A stretch of DNA of 64,000 bases from Vibrio sp. SNU_ST1 (lineage in GTDB: Bacteria > Pseudomonadota > Gammaproteobacteria > Enterobacterales > Vibrionaceae): contig NZ_CP130748.1 in NCBI RefSeq assembly GCF_030563405.1, forward strand, positions 2,728,001 to 2,792,000, written 5' to 3'. Shown here one piece after another: positions 34,967 to 44,120 of the stretch. The stretch's first letter is position 1; each line of letters opens with the position of its first letter. Under the pieces are notes generated by a model. The model worked only from the letters and a program-made list of their open reading frames with translations. It had not been told where the DNA came from and ran no database searches. Position numbers and translations under genes: made by a program.

Positions 34967-36570
34967 TGAAAATCGCCATTTATGCCATTACGCTGCACGG
35001 AGCAAGGCAAGCCAAACGCTTAGCTAAAACGTTTCCGTTTGCTGATGTCTTTATTGCGCCAGTTGGACAAGAAGAATACCCAGAAGCCGATGAGTTAACC
35101 CTGCCGCTTTCTGGTTTTCTTCCTCCTCAATTTAAGCAATATGATCACCATATCTGCTTTTTTGCTGCGGGCATTGTCAGCCGAATGATCGGCCCTTTGC
35201 TAGAAGACAAACGCACCGACCCCGGCGTGATCTGCATTGACGATCACGGCCAATTCGTGATCCCTATGTTATCTGGGCATCGCGGTGGAGCAAATGGGAT
35301 CGCGTTACAAGTCTCACAAGCACTCAATGCGATCCCTGTGATCACCACCGCTTCTGACGCCGCCGGCAGCTTATCGGTTGATATGCTCGGATCACCTTTT
35401 GGTTGGACACTTGATCCACAATGCGAACCCGCGATCACCGCCACCAGCGCGGCGGTTGTGAATGAAAAACGCATTCTAGTGGTTCAACATGCCGGTGAAC
35501 AAAATTGGTGGCAGAACAAACGTTCCATGCCAAGACACATCATTACCCACCCTGCACTAAGCGATACAGACCTTTCTCAAATCAGTACTGATGATTGGGA
35601 TGGTTTAGTTCTGATTTCAGATGAAGCACAACCAAAAGGTTACGCCGACTTTAAAAATAAAACCGTACTGTGGCGACCAAAATCGCTTGTGCTTGGAATA
35701 GGCTGTGACCGCAATACTCCTTTGCATGTATTGAAAGCAGGTATCGATGTTTTCCTGACTGAATATAACCTAGCAAAAGCAAGTGTTTCAGCTTTCGCCA
35801 GTATCGCTTTAAAAGCGGATGAAAAAGGTATTTTAGAACTCTCGTCTGAAAGCCAAACTCCTTTCCACACTTATTCAGCCGAGCAACTCGATGGTGTTGA
35901 AGGGATTGAAAACCCATCAGAATACGTAAAAAAAATCACGGGGGTATCATCGGTTTCTGAAGCGGCCGCGCTAAAGCACGGTAAACGAGATCAACTATTG
36001 GTTCCTAAGTGGAAGTTCAAACAAGACGGTTTCAACATGACTTTGTCTTGTACTCGCATCGAATACGATGAACCTCTAGCCAAGAAGAAATGGAAAAACT
36101 GGCTAGATGAAAGCGTCAAAATCAACCTGCACGGTAATGAAGTGGTTGATGGTTTTCAGTGCAAACCTAAGCATGTCGATTTAAACCGCCCAATGCTGTA
36201 CCACCGCCATCACGTATTGCTATGTGAAGGTGGTCGCTGTGCGAAAGAAGGCAGTAAAAACCTTGCACACGATCTAAGACAGGTACTTAAAGCGCTCAAT
36301 TTTTCCGACGGTGAACAGCGCATCAAGATAAGCCGCACACACTGTGCGGGCACCTGCCGAAACCGCGCCGCAATGGTGATTTACGAACGTTTACTTGAGC
36401 ATGAAACACCTGTTAATAACGGGCTTTGGATTCGAGGTATCGAAGAATTTACCGAGCAAGACTGGAAAGATTTGTTCACAAATTTAGTCGAGAGGAAATC
36501 ATTAAAAGCTTATTTAGATCCTAAGTTTATCGCACCAATTGAAAATGCAGACGGCACCACTGAGCTTTAG
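34966..36570 (+). CDS. cbiG: Cobalt-precorrin-5A hydrolase CbiG fused to a [2Fe-2S] ferredoxin-like domain
   Basis: A 534-residue protein, far longer than usual CbiG (about 350). The N-terminal part (with IYAITLHGARQAKRLAK and GIVSRMIGPLLEDKRTDP) and the middle domain (LVLGIGCDRNTPLHVLKAGI, then FASIALKADEKGILELS) are CbiG, which opens the ring lactone and releases the C20 fragment. From about residue 380 a separate domain carries C420, C425, C460 and C464 (LCEGGRC...HCAGTC), the cysteine spacing of thioredoxin-like [2Fe-2S] ferredoxins. Its role may be electron supply to the pathway; inference. The stop codon lies inside a 17-base tandem repeat. Confidence 0.9.
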   Translation: MKIAIYAITLHGARQAKRLAKTFPFADVFIAPVGQEEYPEADELTLPLSGFLPPQFKQYDHHICFFAAGIVSRMIGPLLEDKRTDPGVICIDDHGQFVIPMLSGHRGGANGIALQVSQALNAIPVITTASDAAGSLSVDMLGSPFGWTLDPQCEPAITATSAAVVNEKRILVVQHAGEQNWWQNKRSMPRHIITHPALSDTDLSQISTDDWDGLVLISDEAQPKGYADFKNKTVLWRPKSLVLGIGCDRNTPLHVLKAGIDVFLTEYNLAKASVSAFASIALKADEKGILELSSESQTPFHTYSAEQLDGVEGIENPSEYVKKITGVSSVSEAAALKHGKRDQLLVPKWKFKQDGFNMTLSCTRIEYDEPLAKKKWKNWLDESVKINLHGNEVVDGFQCKPKHVDLNRPMLYHRHHVLLCEGGRCAKEGSKNLAHDLRQVLKALNFSDGEQRIKISRTHCAGTCRNRAAMVIYERLLEHETPVNNGLWIRGIEEFTEQDWKDLFTNLVERKSLKAYLDPKFIAPIENADGTTEL

Positions 36571-36662
36571 GGAACACTTAGTTTTAAGAACTACTTAGCT
36601 TTAAGAACTACTTAGCTTTAAGAACCACTGAACTTTAGGTATCACTGAGCTTTAGGAACATA
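36561..36662 (+). repeat. Degenerate tandem repeat, 17-base unit x6, spanning the cbiG stop
   Basis: Six successive 17-base units, from TGAGCTTTAGGGAACAC at 36561 to TGAGCTTTAGGAACATA ending 36662. The third is TTAGCTTTAAGAACTAC. The cbiG stop codon TAG is inside unit one, and the rest fills the 211-base gap before cbiK. The unit length is not a multiple of three. Confidence 0.92.
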
Positions 36663-36781
36663 GTAGGCCAAATACTTTGCAAGCTATGAACATGATATTT
36701 CAAAGCTCACTTTAACCTCATTACCAACATGAGATAACCCGTTTATCTTGTGATATAGATTTGATAAGGACAGCGACAATT

Positions 36782-37624
36782 ATGAAACGACTTCGTCATT
36801 ATAACCAAGGCACAGCCATTGTACTGAGCTGCTTTGGTAGCGTTGTAGAACAACAACGTTATGAAACTCTCGCAGAGCGCGTACGTCAAAGTTACCCAGA
36901 TGTGCCAGTGCGTATCGCCACCAGCTCAAAGATGGTGATCAAGAAGCTGGCTCGTAAAGACACGCCATGTTTCAGCCTACCTCAGGTACTCGCCGATCTA
37001 GACACTCAAGGTTACGAACGCATTTTGATTGTTTCAGTGTACCTATTCCCTACCGATGAGCATCGCTACATGACATCCATTGTCGATGGCTTCAAGCAGT
37101 TCTCATTTGCGCGCATCGAACAAACTCCGGCGATCATGCATCACAGCCAATTGACGACCAACTTGCTTTCAGCCCTACACGACCGTTTTGCTCCACAAGA
37201 TCATTTCAACGTGTTCGTTCACCACGGTGCGCCTATGTTAGATAACCCGGGCCACCAGTCGATCCATTACTGCGATGATCTACTAGGCAAACTATCGCAG
37301 CGTAACTTCACTTGTTCACTAGAAGGCGCGTGGCCATTTAAGTTGATGAAAGATGAAATGATTCGTCGCATCAAAGATCAATACACAGGCCAAGGCAAGC
37401 CCCTTCTTAATCTAGTTCCACTACTGCTTGTTTCTGGCAACCACTTCATCAACGATCTTAAAGAAATCAAAGAGATGCTAGCAGAGGACGCTGATGTTCA
37501 AGTAGCAGAGCCAATCCAAGGCGACAAATTCTGCATGCTCGACATGCCAGAACTCTTACAGATTATCGATAAGCAAATTAAAGAAGGCTTAATTCGTTTA
37601 GGCGCACCAGAGAAAGAGAAATAA
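36782..37624 (+). CDS. cbiK: Sirohydrochlorin cobaltochelatase CbiK
   Basis: A 280-residue class II chelatase of the CbiK type. Similar segments include AIVLSCFGSVVEQQRYETL, RIATSSKMVIKKL and LDTQGYERILIVSVYLFPTDEH; likely metal-site histidines sit in FVHHGAP and LLLVSGNHFINDL. It inserts cobalt into sirohydrochlorin, which makes this the anaerobic, cobalt-early pathway. AAGGACAG precedes the ATG at 36782; an earlier ATG at 36761 lacks a site. No signal peptide, so it acts in the cytoplasm. Confidence 0.88.
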   Translation: MKRLRHYNQGTAIVLSCFGSVVEQQRYETLAERVRQSYPDVPVRIATSSKMVIKKLARKDTPCFSLPQVLADLDTQGYERILIVSVYLFPTDEHRYMTSIVDGFKQFSFARIEQTPAIMHHSQLTTNLLSALHDRFAPQDHFNVFVHHGAPMLDNPGHQSIHYCDDLLGKLSQRNFTCSLEGAWPFKLMKDEMIRRIKDQYTGQGKPLLNLVPLLLVSGNHFINDLKEIKEMLAEDADVQVAEPIQGDKFCMLDMPELLQIIDKQIKEGLIRLGAPEKEK

Positions 37625-37626
37625 TA

Positions 37627-38466
37627 ATGGCAAAACTAACACTGGTAGGCCTAGGGCCTGGCGCAATTGACCTAGTAACACCCGCGGCGCAACACGCCAT
37701 TAAAAATGCGGACGTAGTCGCGGGTTACAAACCCTACGTAGAATCCATTAGAACGCTTATCGAGTCGCAAGAAGTCATTCAAAGCGGAATGACTCGCGAA
37801 TGGGATCGCGCTCAAGCAGCGGTAGAAGAAGCAGCAAAAGGCAGAGAAGTGGTACTCGTGTGTTCTGGTGATTCAGGCATGTACGCGATGGCGCCTTTAG
37901 TGCTTGAATTATTAGAGCAAAACGCAGAGCTTAATTCGCAAGTTGAACTGGATATTATTCCAGGCATCACAGCTGCAAACGCCTGTGCGTCTTTAGTTGG
38001 CGCACCTCTTGGCCACGATAGCTGTACCATTTCTCTGTCTGATTTATTAACCCCTTGGGAAGTCATCACTAAACGTATAGAAGCTGCGGCTATGGCTGAT
38101 TTCGCGATTACTTTCTACAACCCTCGCTCTAAAAAGCGTACTCAGCACATCGAAACGGCACGTGAAATCCTTTTGGAACATCGTAAGCCAAATACTCCTG
38201 TCGCTGTGGTTAACGCTGCGTACCGTGATGAGCAAAAAGTCACACTGACAACGCTGGCTGAATTTACCAAAGTAGAATTCGGCATGAACGCAGCTGTCGT
38301 TATTGGTAACAGCAACAGCTACCGCTTCGGCGATTGGATCGTAACACCTCGTGGTTACACCAATAAGTATCAGTTAAAAGACGGTAAGGTACTAGAAGGA
38401 CAAAAGCGTGGCCACTCGTTAAAAGTTGAGCCAAGAACAGAAGCAATGACGGAAGAGGCGAACTAA
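37627..38466 (+). CDS. cbiH: Cobalt-factor III / precorrin-3B C17-methyltransferase CbiH
   Basis: A 279-residue tetrapyrrole methylase with LTLVGLGPGAIDLVTPAA at the N-terminus, VCSGDSGMYAMAPLVLEL near residue 80, IIPGITAANACASLVGAPLGHD near 112, and FYNPRSKKRTQH. CbiH/CobJ methylates C17 and drives ring contraction. It starts two bases after cbiK and ends one base before cbiF, showing tight operon packing. Confidence 0.94.
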   Translation: MAKLTLVGLGPGAIDLVTPAAQHAIKNADVVAGYKPYVESIRTLIESQEVIQSGMTREWDRAQAAVEEAAKGREVVLVCSGDSGMYAMAPLVLELLEQNAELNSQVELDIIPGITAANACASLVGAPLGHDSCTISLSDLLTPWEVITKRIEAAAMADFAITFYNPRSKKRTQHIETAREILLEHRKPNTPVAVVNAAYRDEQKVTLTTLAEFTKVEFGMNAAVVIGNSNSYRFGDWIVTPRGYTNKYQLKDGKVLEGQKRGHSLKVEPRTEAMTEEAN

Positions 38467-38467
38467 T

Positions 38468-39280
38468 ATGACGGTATTTTTCATAGGTGCAGGTCCAGGC
38501 GACCCAGACCTGATCACAGTAAAAGGTGCACGCTTAGTTGAAGAGTGCCCTGTGATCGTTTACGCGGGCAGTTTAGTCCCTAAAGCCGTCATCGATCGCG
38601 CTCACCCAGATGCACTGGTCTATAACTCCGCTGATATGGATCTAGATGATCTAACCAATGTGTATCTAACCGCACACAAAAAAGGGCAAAATGTTGCACG
38701 TGTACAAACGGGCGATCTTTCGATTTACTCGTCGCTTGCCGAACAAACTCGTCGCTTGAACGAACTTGGCATCGATTGGAAGGTGGTTCCGGGGGTATCG
38801 TCTTTCCAAGCGAGTGCTGCGGCTCTTGGCCAAGAACTGACGCTTCCTGAAAAATGCCAAACCATTATTCTTAGTCGAGCATCAGGCCGGACACCTGTAC
38901 CTGAAAAAGAGAACCTACGCGCCCTTGCCTCTCACGAAGCGACACTGTGTTTATTTCTTAGCGCAACATTGATCCGCAAAGTGGTTCGTGAATTATCGGA
39001 TGTTTACCCACAAGATTGGCCAGTGGCTGTCGTTGAAAAAGCCAGCCATCCTGAGCAACGAATATTCCGAGGTACACTCGGTACGATCGCTCAAATTATG
39101 CATGATGAAGGGATTCGTTCCACCGCAATGATCATCGTCAGTAAAGTGCTAGGCGATAATGATTTTGTTGATTCTAAACTCTACGATCCCACCTTTTCAC
39201 ACGCTTGCCGAAAAGCACGTATCGTTGAAGAGGATATAGCTGAAAGTAGAACATTGGAAGACGATAAGAGCGCAGACTAA
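38468..39280 (+). CDS. cbiF: Cobalt-precorrin-4 C11-methyltransferase CbiF
   Basis: A 270-residue tetrapyrrole methylase opening VFFIGAGPGDPDLITVKGAR, with VIYAGSLVPKAV-like segment, RVQTGDLSIYSSLAEQ and VVPGVSSFQASAAALGQELTLP, all hallmarks of CbiF/CobM. It methylates C11. The C-terminal 20 residues are acidic and poorly conserved. Same operon; one base separates it from cbiH. Confidence 0.95.
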   Translation: MTVFFIGAGPGDPDLITVKGARLVEECPVIVYAGSLVPKAVIDRAHPDALVYNSADMDLDDLTNVYLTAHKKGQNVARVQTGDLSIYSSLAEQTRRLNELGIDWKVVPGVSSFQASAAALGQELTLPEKCQTIILSRASGRTPVPEKENLRALASHEATLCLFLSATLIRKVVRELSDVYPQDWPVAVVEKASHPEQRIFRGTLGTIAQIMHDEGIRSTAMIIVSKVLGDNDFVDSKLYDPTFSHACRKARIVEEDIAESRTLEDDKSAD

Positions 39281-39356
39281 CCTCGCTCATTAGCTGTTGA
39301 TTGGTTTATGCGTTTATTCATTTTCACTATCCAGTCAGCAGCATTATTTGGCAAAT

Positions 39357-40322
39357 ATGATGATCTTTTTTGATTTAAATTTTGGTTATTCAAGTTTAGC
39401 GATCTCGCTCATGATGATTTGTGCTTTATTGCTTGATCACTTATTGGGTGAGCCTAAACGATTTCACCCTTTGATCGGTTTTGGCAATGCGGTTCAGAAA
39501 ATCGAGAAGCTGTTAAACCGAGCCACTAAACTCTCAGGTTTGATCGCGTGGTTAACCGCGACCCTTCCATTGTGCTTACTCAGCTTTTGGCTGCAACATA
39601 CGCTACTAAGCATGGGGAACACATTAGGCGTTTGGCTATTTAATATTGTGGTTTTGTATATCGCGATAGGTCAACGTAGCCTGCTTGAACATGCACAGTG
39701 GATCCATCAACCATTGAGTAAAGGCGATCTTGAACAAGCGAGAGAGAAACTCAGTTGGATCGTTAGCCGTAATACTGAAACCATGGATTCACGCCAGATC
39801 ACGTCATCGACGATTGAGTCGGTATTAGAGAATGGTAACGATGCGATCTTCGGCACTCTATTTTGGTTTGCACTGCTTGGAGCTCCTGGGGCATTACTGT
39901 TTCGCTTAGTCAATACACTCGACGCCATGTGGGGCTACAAAAACGAACGCTGGCGAGAGTTTGGTTATGTGGCAGCAAAAATCGATGATGCAATGGGCTG
40001 GATACCTGCGCGCTTAACCGCACTTAGCTACAGCCTTTTAGGCAACACTAAATTGGCCCTGAAATGCTGGAAAGAACAAGCAAAACATTGCTCTAGCCCA
40101 AATGGTGGGCCAGTGATGACATCAGGTGCCGGCGCACTACAAATCATCATAGGTGGTGATACTTATTACCATGGAAAGCTTGTGAGAAAACGTCCGATGG
40201 GAAAAGGCAACATTGCGACTTTAGACGATATTCCACGAGCGATATCTTTGGTTCAAAAAACCAGTGTGCTTTGGGCCATCGTAATGCTATTGCTTTCTCT
40301 TTTAACTCTTTGTTTATTTTGA
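39357..40322 (+). CDS. cbiB: Adenosylcobinamide-phosphate synthase CbiB
   Basis: A 321-residue inner-membrane protein with several hydrophobic helices and the CbiB opening LLLDHLLGEPKRFHPLIGFGN, later LDAMWGYKNERWREFGYVAAKIDD and the NGGPVMTSGAGAL segment. It joins the aminopropanol arm to adenosylcobyric acid. The start is uncertain: the ATG at 39357 gives a short lead into the first helix, while a TTG at 39297 would add 20 residues. No strong ribosome site is seen for either. Confidence 0.9.
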   Translation: MMIFFDLNFGYSSLAISLMMICALLLDHLLGEPKRFHPLIGFGNAVQKIEKLLNRATKLSGLIAWLTATLPLCLLSFWLQHTLLSMGNTLGVWLFNIVVLYIAIGQRSLLEHAQWIHQPLSKGDLEQAREKLSWIVSRNTETMDSRQITSSTIESVLENGNDAIFGTLFWFALLGAPGALLFRLVNTLDAMWGYKNERWREFGYVAAKIDDAMGWIPARLTALSYSLLGNTKLALKCWKEQAKHCSSPNGGPVMTSGAGALQIIIGGDTYYHGKLVRKRPMGKGNIATLDDIPRAISLVQKTSVLWAIVMLLLSLLTLCLF

Positions 40323-40360
40323 TTTCATGTCTATTTTAACTCTTTACTTTAAGTACGCTA

Positions 40361-41431
40361 ATGACGATTAAACAACACTCAACCTCAAACGAACTTCCGC
40401 ATCACGGTGGTAAGTTAATCGAGTTTTCATTGCGCTATCAAAGGCCAATCGAACAATGGGTCGACCTTTCAACTGGAGTAAGCCCGCACCACTACCCTAT
40501 ACCTGAAATCCCGGCATCGGTATGGAATCGGCTACCAGAAGACGATGATGGCTTAATCACAGCAGCGCAAACGTACTATCAAAGTGATGCCTTGTTACCC
40601 GTAGCTGGCAGTCAGGCAGCTATTCAATCGCTACCACATATGATTGCAAAGACACAGCCAACATTGACGCACATCCTATTACCTCATACGGGTTACAAAG
40701 AACATCAACATGCTTGGCAGCAGTACGCAGAACAAAGCATACAAGCCGTCATATTCGACTTTTACCGACATAAACCGACAATAGAACAGCTGAAAACAGC
40801 AGACGTGGTCGTAGTGATTAATCCCAATAATCCAACCGCGCTGAGTGTGCCACCAAGTGAAGTACTGACTTGGCTAGATCATATCCAAGATCATTCAACG
40901 CTCGTGATTGATGAGGCGTTTGTAGACTGTACTCCTGAGCTTTCAGTGTTACCAAGTTTCCCAACAGGAGTCCCAGATAAGCTGATTGTATTGCGTTCAG
41001 TGGGTAAATTTTTTGGACTGGCGGGTATTCGCGCGGGCTTTTGTTTTACCTCATCATTACGTTTACAAATTCTTAAACAACACCTTGGCCCTTGGACACT
41101 CAGTGGCCCAACTCGCTATGTCACCACACATGCCTTGCTCAATTCTCACTGGCAAAAAGAAAACCGCCAGCGCCTACATGAAGAGGCTGTGCGTATGAAC
41201 CAACTCTTACAACAACATTTTGGCCAAACCGCGGACTCGGTAAAAATAACGTCACAGATACTCTTTCACCGAGTTGAAATTTCAGACTCTGCATCATGGC
41301 ACCGCCAGCTCGCCCAGCTCGGTATTTTCACTCGTCATTGTGATGAAAAAGATGCACTTCGTTTCGGGTTACCCGCAAACGAATCACAATGGCAAGCGCT
41401 CACTCGCGCACTCGAACAACTCAAGGAATAA
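40361..41431 (+). CDS. cobD: Threonine-phosphate decarboxylase CobD
   Basis: A 356-residue PLP enzyme of the histidinol-phosphate aminotransferase fold. HHGGKLIEFSLRY opens the protein, VVVINPNNPTALSVPP lies near residue 150, and the PLP lysine is in RSVGKFFGLAGIRAGF near residue 215. It makes (R)-1-aminopropan-2-ol phosphate, the arm that CbiB attaches, which explains the adjacency. The same enzyme is called CobC in Pseudomonas. Confidence 0.9.
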   Translation: MTIKQHSTSNELPHHGGKLIEFSLRYQRPIEQWVDLSTGVSPHHYPIPEIPASVWNRLPEDDDGLITAAQTYYQSDALLPVAGSQAAIQSLPHMIAKTQPTLTHILLPHTGYKEHQHAWQQYAEQSIQAVIFDFYRHKPTIEQLKTADVVVVINPNNPTALSVPPSEVLTWLDHIQDHSTLVIDEAFVDCTPELSVLPSFPTGVPDKLIVLRSVGKFFGLAGIRAGFCFTSSLRLQILKQHLGPWTLSGPTRYVTTHALLNSHWQKENRQRLHEEAVRMNQLLQQHFGQTADSVKITSQILFHRVEISDSASWHRQLAQLGIFTRHCDEKDALRFGLPANESQWQALTRALEQLKE

Positions 41432-41433
41432 TT

Positions 41434-42738
41434 ATGTCTACAGCTTATTGTTCTGCCCTAGTGGTAGGTGCTCCTTCTTCTGGAAGCGGAAAAACAACCG
41501 TGGTCGCCGCTTTAGCAAGAGCTTTGGTTCAACAAGGAAAGAAAGTTCGAGTCTTCAAAACTGGGCCTGATTTTATTGACCCACAATTTTTATCTATTGC
41601 ATCAGATACGCCCACCTACCAATTAGATTTATGGATGTGTGGCGAAGCAGAATGCCAACACTTAATTTATCAAGCCGCTCAAGAAGCGGATGTGATTCTC
41701 ATTGAAGGCGTAATGGGCATGTTTGATGGCAAATGCTCCAGTGCTGATATTGCCGCTAAATTTAACCTTCCGATGCTGGCCGTCGTTGATGCTGGCGCAA
41801 TGGCACAAACGTTTGGAGCCATTGTTAATGGCTTATCGACATTCCGTGATGACGTGGATGTATTTGGTGTAGTTGCCAACCGCGTAGGTTCAGAACGTCA
41901 CGCTGAAATGCTAAAAGAAAGCCTAAAACCTGAAACCGAGTTTTGTGGTTGGTTACCAAAAGACATGGATTTGTCGCTGCCAGAACGCCACTTAGGTTTA
42001 GTACAAGCACAAGAGTTAGATGACATAGAGGAGCGATTTAATCACGCAGCCAAGCTACTACTAAAACATGGTGATATACCACTTCCTCCTGTACAAGCGT
42101 TTGAAAAACCAGAACATGTACTTCCTATCAGAAGTGAATCTTTATCGGGCCATACCATTGCTGTTGCTCGAGACAAGAGTTTTGCTTTTTTGTATCAAGC
42201 CAACCTTGATCTGCTGGTTGAATTAGGCGCAACATTGTCATTCTTCTCACCGCTGGCACATGATGATTTACCAGAGTGTGACGGCTTGTATTTACCGGGA
42301 GGATACCCAGAATTACACATGGATAAGTTAGCGCTCAATCATGTTCTGAAACAACAAATCATTACCCACATTGAACAAGGAAAACCCTGCCTAGCCGAAT
42401 GTGGCGGAATGCTGTACCTGAACAAAGCTCTAACCGATTTAGAAAGCCAAACAGAAAATATGGTTGGCGCATTAAATGCCAGAGCAACGATGCAGAAGAA
42501 GCTAGCTGCGCTTGGGATCCTAGAAGCTAATTTCGATGGTCAAATGCTGCGTGGTCATACTTTCCATTATTCAAAAACAGACAGTAAAGAAACCGTGCTA
42601 ACTCAGCCTGAATCTCAATATGGTAGGCCAACCGATCCTGTTTGGATAAAACACAGAACCATCGCTTCTTACGCACATTGGTACTTCCCGTATAACCCTG
42701 ATTTGGTAGCGAAAATATTCAAAGGAAAGTTTTATTAA
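41434..42738 (+). CDS. cbiA: Cobyrinic acid a,c-diamide synthase CbiA
   Basis: A 434-residue glutamine amidotransferase. The N-terminal P-loop domain starts VVGAPSSGSGKTTVVAALARAL and includes GPDFIDPQF; the C-terminal class I-like amidotransferase domain has GLYLPGGYPELH and the nucleophile cysteine in CLAECGGMLYL (near residue 330). It amidates the a and c side chains of cobyrinate. AAGGAATAATT precedes the ATG; a longer in-frame extension overlaps cobD and is rejected. Last gene of the operon. Confidence 0.94.
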   Translation: MSTAYCSALVVGAPSSGSGKTTVVAALARALVQQGKKVRVFKTGPDFIDPQFLSIASDTPTYQLDLWMCGEAECQHLIYQAAQEADVILIEGVMGMFDGKCSSADIAAKFNLPMLAVVDAGAMAQTFGAIVNGLSTFRDDVDVFGVVANRVGSERHAEMLKESLKPETEFCGWLPKDMDLSLPERHLGLVQAQELDDIEERFNHAAKLLLKHGDIPLPPVQAFEKPEHVLPIRSESLSGHTIAVARDKSFAFLYQANLDLLVELGATLSFFSPLAHDDLPECDGLYLPGGYPELHMDKLALNHVLKQQIITHIEQGKPCLAECGGMLYLNKALTDLESQTENMVGALNARATMQKKLAALGILEANFDGQMLRGHTFHYSKTDSKETVLTQPESQYGRPTDPVWIKHRTIASYAHWYFPYNPDLVAKIFKGKFY

Positions 42739-43244
42739 GCATCGACGAAAAAATACGCCTTGAACGCTTTCAATAGGGCGTGTTGATCTTTCGAGCTAAT
42801 TGTTGCAGCGAGTTGCAGGGTATTTATACAAGGCAGAGGCTTTGAGGTGTAGCTAGCCTACATGAGAAGCCGATAACGTAGTAGAAATGACCAGCAAACG
42901 CTGCCCGAAGGGTTCGGCTAAAAGCGTTTTCCTCTTTGTTAAGGGAGATTTGCTTAGAATGACTAGGCTACTTCCCCCTCGCCGCGATTAAAACGCTTTT
43001 ATCTCGAACAAAATTTAACCACGAAAGGTCAACGCGCCCTAATAACAGCCAGTCAAAAGTTGATATTTGCCGCTTCACGGTCAATAGTTAAAATAATGTT
43101 AACGAACAAATCAAGATCAGACTTTGTTTCGTGAACTATTTAGCTGATGCGCGCTTACATCAAAGACGTCGCCAAGTCGGGCATCGAGTTTCGTTCGCTG
43201 CAATTTAACTGCAGCGCAGGTAGAAAACCGATCAAGGAGGATCT
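42739..43244. other. Intergenic region containing a MITE-like element
   Basis: 506 bases with no gene. 42774-43041 is the repeat described separately. The remaining 200 bases lead to the DUF2189 gene and hold its promoter and the strong CAAGGAGG site at 43233. I see no terminator for the cbi operon outside the element. Confidence 0.6.
42774..43041. mobile_element. MITE-like element with 20-base terminal inverted repeats and TA ends
   Basis: The left end TAGGGCGTGTTGATCTTTCG and the reverse complement of the right end (TAGGGCGCGTTGACCTTTCG) match at 18 of 20 bases. Both ends border a TA, as expected for IS630/mariner-type target duplication. The 268-base interior has no open frame but contains further inverted repeats around AAAAGCGTTTT. 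I recall similar intergenic copies in vibrios; copy number could not be searched. Confidence 0.75.
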
Positions 43245-44042
43245 ATGCCTCGTACATTGAATACGCAAGACTTCGACGATAAACAAAAAGAAATCAAAGA
43301 CTCAGAATACGCTCGTACAATACCATGTAATCAGGTGAGCATTTCAGCCCCCTTTCATTGGTTGTCGCTTGCTCTACACGATTTAGTGAGAATGCCATTA
43401 ATCAGCGCATTTTACGGTTTGTGCTTTATGGGTGCGGCCATCGCCATCGTTCAACTTGTCCAATGGCAAGGAACACACTTAGTCGTGATGCCAAGCTTGA
43501 TTGTGTACATGCTAATAGGGCCGTTTCTTGCCCTAGGCTTGTATGACGCAGCCTGGGAAAGAGAAAAGGGGCACAACGCTAGCCTACTGCACTCTATGAA
43601 AGCCATCACACGCAACTCAACCCACCAATGGGCGTTTGCGATTGTATTAATGGTTGCGATGATATTCTGGATGCGTATCGCTGCATTATTGCACGCACTT
43701 TACCCTTCAGTACAAGGGGCACCATTGACCGAATTTGCTCCCTTCTTAATTACAGGGTCTGTGATTGGTTTTGTTATTGCTAGCCTGATATTTAGTATCT
43801 CAGCATTTTCAATTCCACTAATGATGGAGAGACGTGTAGATGTAATGAGTGCGATTTTTACTAGCTTCAACGCTGTTAAATCAAACATCCCTGCGATGGT
43901 CGTTTGGGCTGGCATCATTGGTACTGGTATCTTAGTCGGCTTCGCGACCTACGGTGTGGGTATGATTGTAACGATGCCATTACTTGGTTACGGAACATGG
44001 CATGCTTACCACGAAATCATCAAAAAGAAACATCACGTTTAA
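43245..44042 (+). CDS. DUF2189 family membrane protein
   Basis: A 265-residue inner-membrane protein with about six hydrophobic helices after a soluble N-terminus of 40 residues. Overall layout and segments such as LVRMPLISAFYGLCFMGAAI, GPFLALGLYDAAWEREKG and MPLLGYGTWHAYHEI fit the DUF2189 family, whose function is unknown. A near-perfect AAGGAGG precedes the ATG, so expression may be strong. It is a single gene between the cbi operon and sprT. Confidence 0.85.
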   Translation: MPRTLNTQDFDDKQKEIKDSEYARTIPCNQVSISAPFHWLSLALHDLVRMPLISAFYGLCFMGAAIAIVQLVQWQGTHLVVMPSLIVYMLIGPFLALGLYDAAWEREKGHNASLLHSMKAITRNSTHQWAFAIVLMVAMIFWMRIAALLHALYPSVQGAPLTEFAPFLITGSVIGFVIASLIFSISAFSIPLMMERRVDVMSAIFTSFNAVKSNIPAMVVWAGIIGTGILVGFATYGVGMIVTMPLLGYGTWHAYHEIIKKKHHV

Positions 44043-44120
44043 ATCGTTTCACGATCGATGAGCAATGTTATGATGAGGCCTTAGCTTAAACGCTGAGGCT
44101 TTTTTTGGAGTTAACAACGC

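Noticed and set aside
36561..36662. Possible CRISPR array
   Set aside because: Units are contiguous with no spacers and are degenerate; it is a tandem repeat. The same applies to the 9-base and 7-base arrays.
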